This document shows, piece by piece, positions 61,075-64,000 of a stretch of 64,000 bases of DNA (positions are counted from its first letter, which is position 1; each line of letters begins with the position of its first letter). The stretch is from Bifidobacterium choladohabitans (GTDB lineage Bacteria > Actinomycetota > Actinomycetes > Actinomycetales > Bifidobacteriaceae): NCBI RefSeq assembly GCF_016102005.1, contig NZ_JACFPL010000005.1, positions 62,001 to 126,000 of the forward strand. The letters run 5' to 3'. The notes under the pieces are model-generated. The model was not told the origin of the DNA. It saw nothing but the letters and a program-made list of their open reading frames with translations, and ran no database searches. Both the position numbers and the translations under genes were made by a program.

Positions 61075-64000
61075 ATGCAACCCGTCAGGAAGGTGCTCTG
61101 GCACGACATCCGGGTCTCCCTGCGCAAATCCCTGGGACGGTTCATCTCCATCGTCTGCCTGGTGGCGCTGGGTTCCTTTGCCCTGGTCGGGTTGAGCGTG
61201 ACCGGGCCGGACATGCGGCAGGCCGGCAACGCCTACCTGTCCGACCACCATCTGGCCGACCTGATGGTCATCAGCAGCTACGGACTCGACCAGGAGGATC
61301 GGGATGCCATCGATACCGCCCCCGGCAACTCGGGAATCGAATACGGATATCTGAAGGATGTGGTGCTCAAGGGCACCGACAAGAGCCTGCGCATATACTC
61401 CGCCCCCGACCGGATCTCCACCTATGAGCTGGTAGAGGGATCCATGCCGACCAGGCCCGACCAGATAGCGGTCGACACGGCCTTGGGTGAGAGCCACCCC
61501 ATCGGCAGCAACATCCAGGTGGACGAGAAGGCCGACCAGCTGGGCAGGAAGGTCTTAAGGCACCACAAGCTGCGCGTGGTGGGCACGGTCAGGTCGACCG
61601 AGATCCTGAGCAAGGTCAACATGGGCCCCTCCACAGCCGGCTCCGGGTCCCTGGACTCCTACGCTGTGGCCACGCCCAAGGCCTTCGACTCGGACGAGTA
61701 CATGATCGCCCGCCTGACCTTCAAGGACCTGGACCGGATTCAGGACCACTATTCCGACCAGTACATCCAGGCCCTGCAGACCCACAAGGACGATCTGAAC
61801 AGGATTCTGTCAGGCCGCCCAACAGCGAGGCTCAACGCCATCAAGGCCCCCTTGAAGAAGAAGCTGGACCAAGGACAGGACCAGGTGGACCAGTCCAGAA
61901 ACGAACTCGAGGGGAACCGGCAGCAGCTGGAACAGGCCAGGAAGGATCTGGACCAGGGTGCCCAGAGCATCCAGTCCGCCAAGAACCAACTGGCTGCCAA
62001 GACGGTGCAGGCCCAGGCGGCCATCGACCAAGGGCAGCAGGAGGTGGATCTGAGTTCGGCCGAACTGGCTCGAAAGCAGAAGCAATACCAGTCCTCCGCC
62101 AGCCAGGTTGCCCAGGGCAGGCATCAGGCCGACCAGGGGCAGCAGGCCATCGACCAGGGACAGGCCAAGCTTGATGGTTCCCGTCAGCAGCTGGAAGGCG
62201 GCAAGGCCCAGACCGATCAGGCTGTAGCCCAGGCCCAAGCGGCTCAGACACAATGCAGACAGGGCATCGCACAGGTCACCGGCCTCATTCAGACCATCGA
62301 CGCCCAACTGGCCACACCCGGGCTGACCCCCCAGCAGCAGGAGGACCTCAACCACAAGAAGGCCGGGCTCCAGGCACAGCTGGCCGAACTCAACCGGCAA
62401 TCACCGCAGATCGATGCCCTGGTGACCAAGGCCAAGACGGGCCGCGATGCCTTCATGACCAACCAGTACACCCCCGGCATGGCCCAGGTTGCGGCCAACC
62501 AGCAGACCCTGGATACAAAGCGTCGGGAGCTGACCCAGGCAAGAGCCAAGGTGAACGAAGGCGAGCGCCAACTGGCCCAGGGCAAGACCCAGCTTGACCA
62601 GGCCTCCGCACAGCTGGCCCAGGGCAGGACCAAACTGGCCCAGGCCCGGCGGCAGCTGGCCGACAGCCGGGCTTCGGCCCAGGGGCAGATCGACCAGGCC
62701 CAAGCCACCCTGAATCAGAAAACCGCGGAATACCGGGCCAAACTGGACAAATTCAACAGGGAGAGCCCGAATGCCCAGAAGAGGATCGACGACTCCCAGA
62801 AGAAGCTGAACAAGGCGGCGGACCAGCTGAGCCGACTGGAAAAGCCGGTCTACGCCCTGGACTCTCGTCGTGAGGCGCCCGGCTCGGAGGGCTATAAGGT
62901 CTACGCCTCCGTCTCCTTCATCGTGGACTCGCTGGCCAAGGTCTTCCCCTACTTCATGTATCTGGTGGCCGCCCTGGTCACCTTCACCACCATGACGCGC
63001 TTTGTGGACGAGGAGCGGATCAACGCAGGAACACTCAAGGCCCTGGGCTACAGGGACCAGGATGTCATGGCCAAGTTCCTGGTCTACGGCGGAGCGGCCT
63101 CGGCCCTGGGCGCGCTTCTGGGCATCATCGCCGGCCACACCCTGCTGCCCTGGATCGTCTACCAGGCCTATGTCCACGCTTTCGACATGCCGCCCATCCA
63201 CTACGGCTTCCACCTACCCATCACCCTCCTGGCCTGCCTGCTGGCCTTCCTGAGCGCCGTTGTCCCGGCCTTCCTGAGCGCCTGGCGGGAGCTGCGCGAA
63301 AAACCGTCGGCCCTCCTCCTGCCCAAGCCGCCCAGCGCCGGTTCGAAGATCTTCCTGGAGCGCATCCCCCTGATCTGGAACCGACTCAGCTTCACCCACA
63401 AGGTCACCGCCCGGAACATCTTCCGTTACAAGCAGCGGATGCTGATGACCATCTTCGGGGTCTGCGGATCGGTGGCCCTCCTGATGGCCGGATTCGGCGT
63501 GCAGGGGTCCATCTCCGCCATCAACGAGCACCAGTTCGGCCAGGTGATCCGCTACGACCTGATCGCCGCCGAGAACAGCCAGGCCACATCCGACCAACGC
63601 CAATCCATCAAAAAACGGCTGGAAAAGCCCGATGTGAGCCGTTCCCTGAACGTGCGTTACGAGGAGATGAGCAAGACGGCCGGCCACAACGCCGACAAAC
63701 AGTCCATCACCATGATCGCGCCTGCCAGCGCCAATCACCTGGACGACTTCATCCGCATGGATACCCGGGCCAGGCACAAGCCCCTGAGCCTCAAGGGCGA
63801 TGGCGTGATCCTCTCCGAAAGGATCGCCCAGCTGACGGGGACCAAGACCGGCGACAGGATCACCCTGCAGGATTCAGGCGGCAGGGACAGGACCATGCGG
63901 GTGGACGGCATCTGCGAGATGTACCTGGGGCACTTCGTCTTCATGAGCCCGTCGGCCTACAGGACCGTCTTCCATCAGGACTTCTCGCCCAACGCCCACC
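61075..64000 (+). CDS. FtsX/MacB-like ABC permease with long coiled-coil insertion, partial
   Basis: Open to the right edge (975 codons and no stop). A first membrane helix (about residues 20-42, RFISIVCLVALGSFALVGLS) and a MacB-like extracytoplasmic domain (about 45-245) are followed by a Gln/Ala-rich coiled coil (about 255-610) with many QLxxGxxQ and QAxAQLAQG-type turns. FtsX-type helices follow (from about 625, YFMYLVAALVTFTTMTRF, RINAGTLKALGYRDQDV), then a second set beginning near 780 (RNIFRYKQRMLMTIFGV). It resembles the large ABC permeases with coiled-coil stalks in Gram-positives. GGTGAGG precedes ATG 61075. Partner ATPase is the gene just before it; substrate unknown. Confidence 0.88.
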   Translation, partial: MQPVRKVLWHDIRVSLRKSLGRFISIVCLVALGSFALVGLSVTGPDMRQAGNAYLSDHHLADLMVISSYGLDQEDRDAIDTAPGNSGIEYGYLKDVVLKGTDKSLRIYSAPDRISTYELVEGSMPTRPDQIAVDTALGESHPIGSNIQVDEKADQLGRKVLRHHKLRVVGTVRSTEILSKVNMGPSTAGSGSLDSYAVATPKAFDSDEYMIARLTFKDLDRIQDHYSDQYIQALQTHKDDLNRILSGRPTARLNAIKAPLKKKLDQGQDQVDQSRNELEGNRQQLEQARKDLDQGAQSIQSAKNQLAAKTVQAQAAIDQGQQEVDLSSAELARKQKQYQSSASQVAQGRHQADQGQQAIDQGQAKLDGSRQQLEGGKAQTDQAVAQAQAAQTQCRQGIAQVTGLIQTIDAQLATPGLTPQQQEDLNHKKAGLQAQLAELNRQSPQIDALVTKAKTGRDAFMTNQYTPGMAQVAANQQTLDTKRRELTQARAKVNEGERQLAQGKTQLDQASAQLAQGRTKLAQARRQLADSRASAQGQIDQAQATLNQKTAEYRAKLDKFNRESPNAQKRIDDSQKKLNKAADQLSRLEKPVYALDSRREAPGSEGYKVYASVSFIVDSLAKVFPYFMYLVAALVTFTTMTRFVDEERINAGTLKALGYRDQDVMAKFLVYGGAASALGALLGIIAGHTLLPWIVYQAYVHAFDMPPIHYGFHLPITLLACLLAFLSAVVPAFLSAWRELREKPSALLLPKPPSAGSKIFLERIPLIWNRLSFTHKVTARNIFRYKQRMLMTIFGVCGSVALLMAGFGVQGSISAINEHQFGQVIRYDLIAAENSQATSDQRQSIKKRLEKPDVSRSLNVRYEEMSKTAGHNADKQSITMIAPASANHLDDFIRMDTRARHKPLSLKGDGVILSERIAQLTGTKTGDRITLQDSGGRDRTMRVDGICEMYLGHFVFMSPSAYRTVFHQDFSPNAH

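Overview
The window is a chromosomal segment of a high-GC Gram-positive bacterium, most likely a Bifidobacterium. The clearest evidence is the actinobacterial cell-envelope operon fhaA-fhaB-pstP-rodA-pbpA-pknA-pknB, followed by class E sortase, DUF881 and crgA, and then trpS, a DUF3073 gene, a ThrE-type exporter and PEP carboxylase. The peroxiredoxin/reductase pair, dps and decayed sugar-uptake remnants would fit an animal- or insect-gut species, but that is inference.

Layout. 1-3.3 kb: the 3' part of a copper P-type ATPase, then a two-gene ATPase/RloB-like pair behind a perfect palindrome (candidate defence system). 3.3-13.5 kb (minus strand): alpha/beta hydrolase, two translationally coupled YhgE/Pip membrane proteins, a ClC channel and an S9 peptidase. 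13.8-14.7 kb: a small surface protein ending in LAKTG. 14.9-26.5 kb: the FHA/PP2C/SEDS/PBP/Ser-Thr kinase operon, facing the sortase E and DUF881 genes, then crgA. A DnaA-box cluster lies just after crgA. 26.9-35.0 kb: rhomboid protease, small proteins, trpS, ThrE and ppc. 35.3-38.8 kb: a large RCC1/InlB-repeat surface protein. 39.2-40.2 kb: remnants of a sugar permease and glycosidase-like genes. 40.3-46.9 kb: thioredoxin-reductase-like/AhpC pair, CNNM transporter, Dps and NhaA. 47-49.2 kb: SDR, YgjP-like metallopeptidase, tRNA-Ile and tRNA-Ala.

49.2-53.65 kb is a markedly AT-rich island directly behind tRNA-Ala. It holds a coupled ParB-like/DNA adenine methylase pair, a possible 37-aa hydrophobic small protein and long non-coding, apparently decayed stretches. 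53.7-64 kb returns to host composition: a heterodimeric exporter-fold ABC transporter divergent from an ECF transporter (S, T and double ATPase), then an ABC ATPase and an FtsX-type permease that runs off the right edge.

Two patterns cut across genes. First, the sortase E gene sits about 10 kb from a gene whose C-terminus (LAKTG) is the LAXTG type expected for class E sortases. Second, degenerate 15-nt tandem arrays recur both inside genes (pentapeptide linkers in NhaA, an ABC protein and perhaps ThrE) and in intergenic DNA (after nhaA, before the YgjP-like gene, perhaps before the RCC1 gene). I do not recognise them as a described element.
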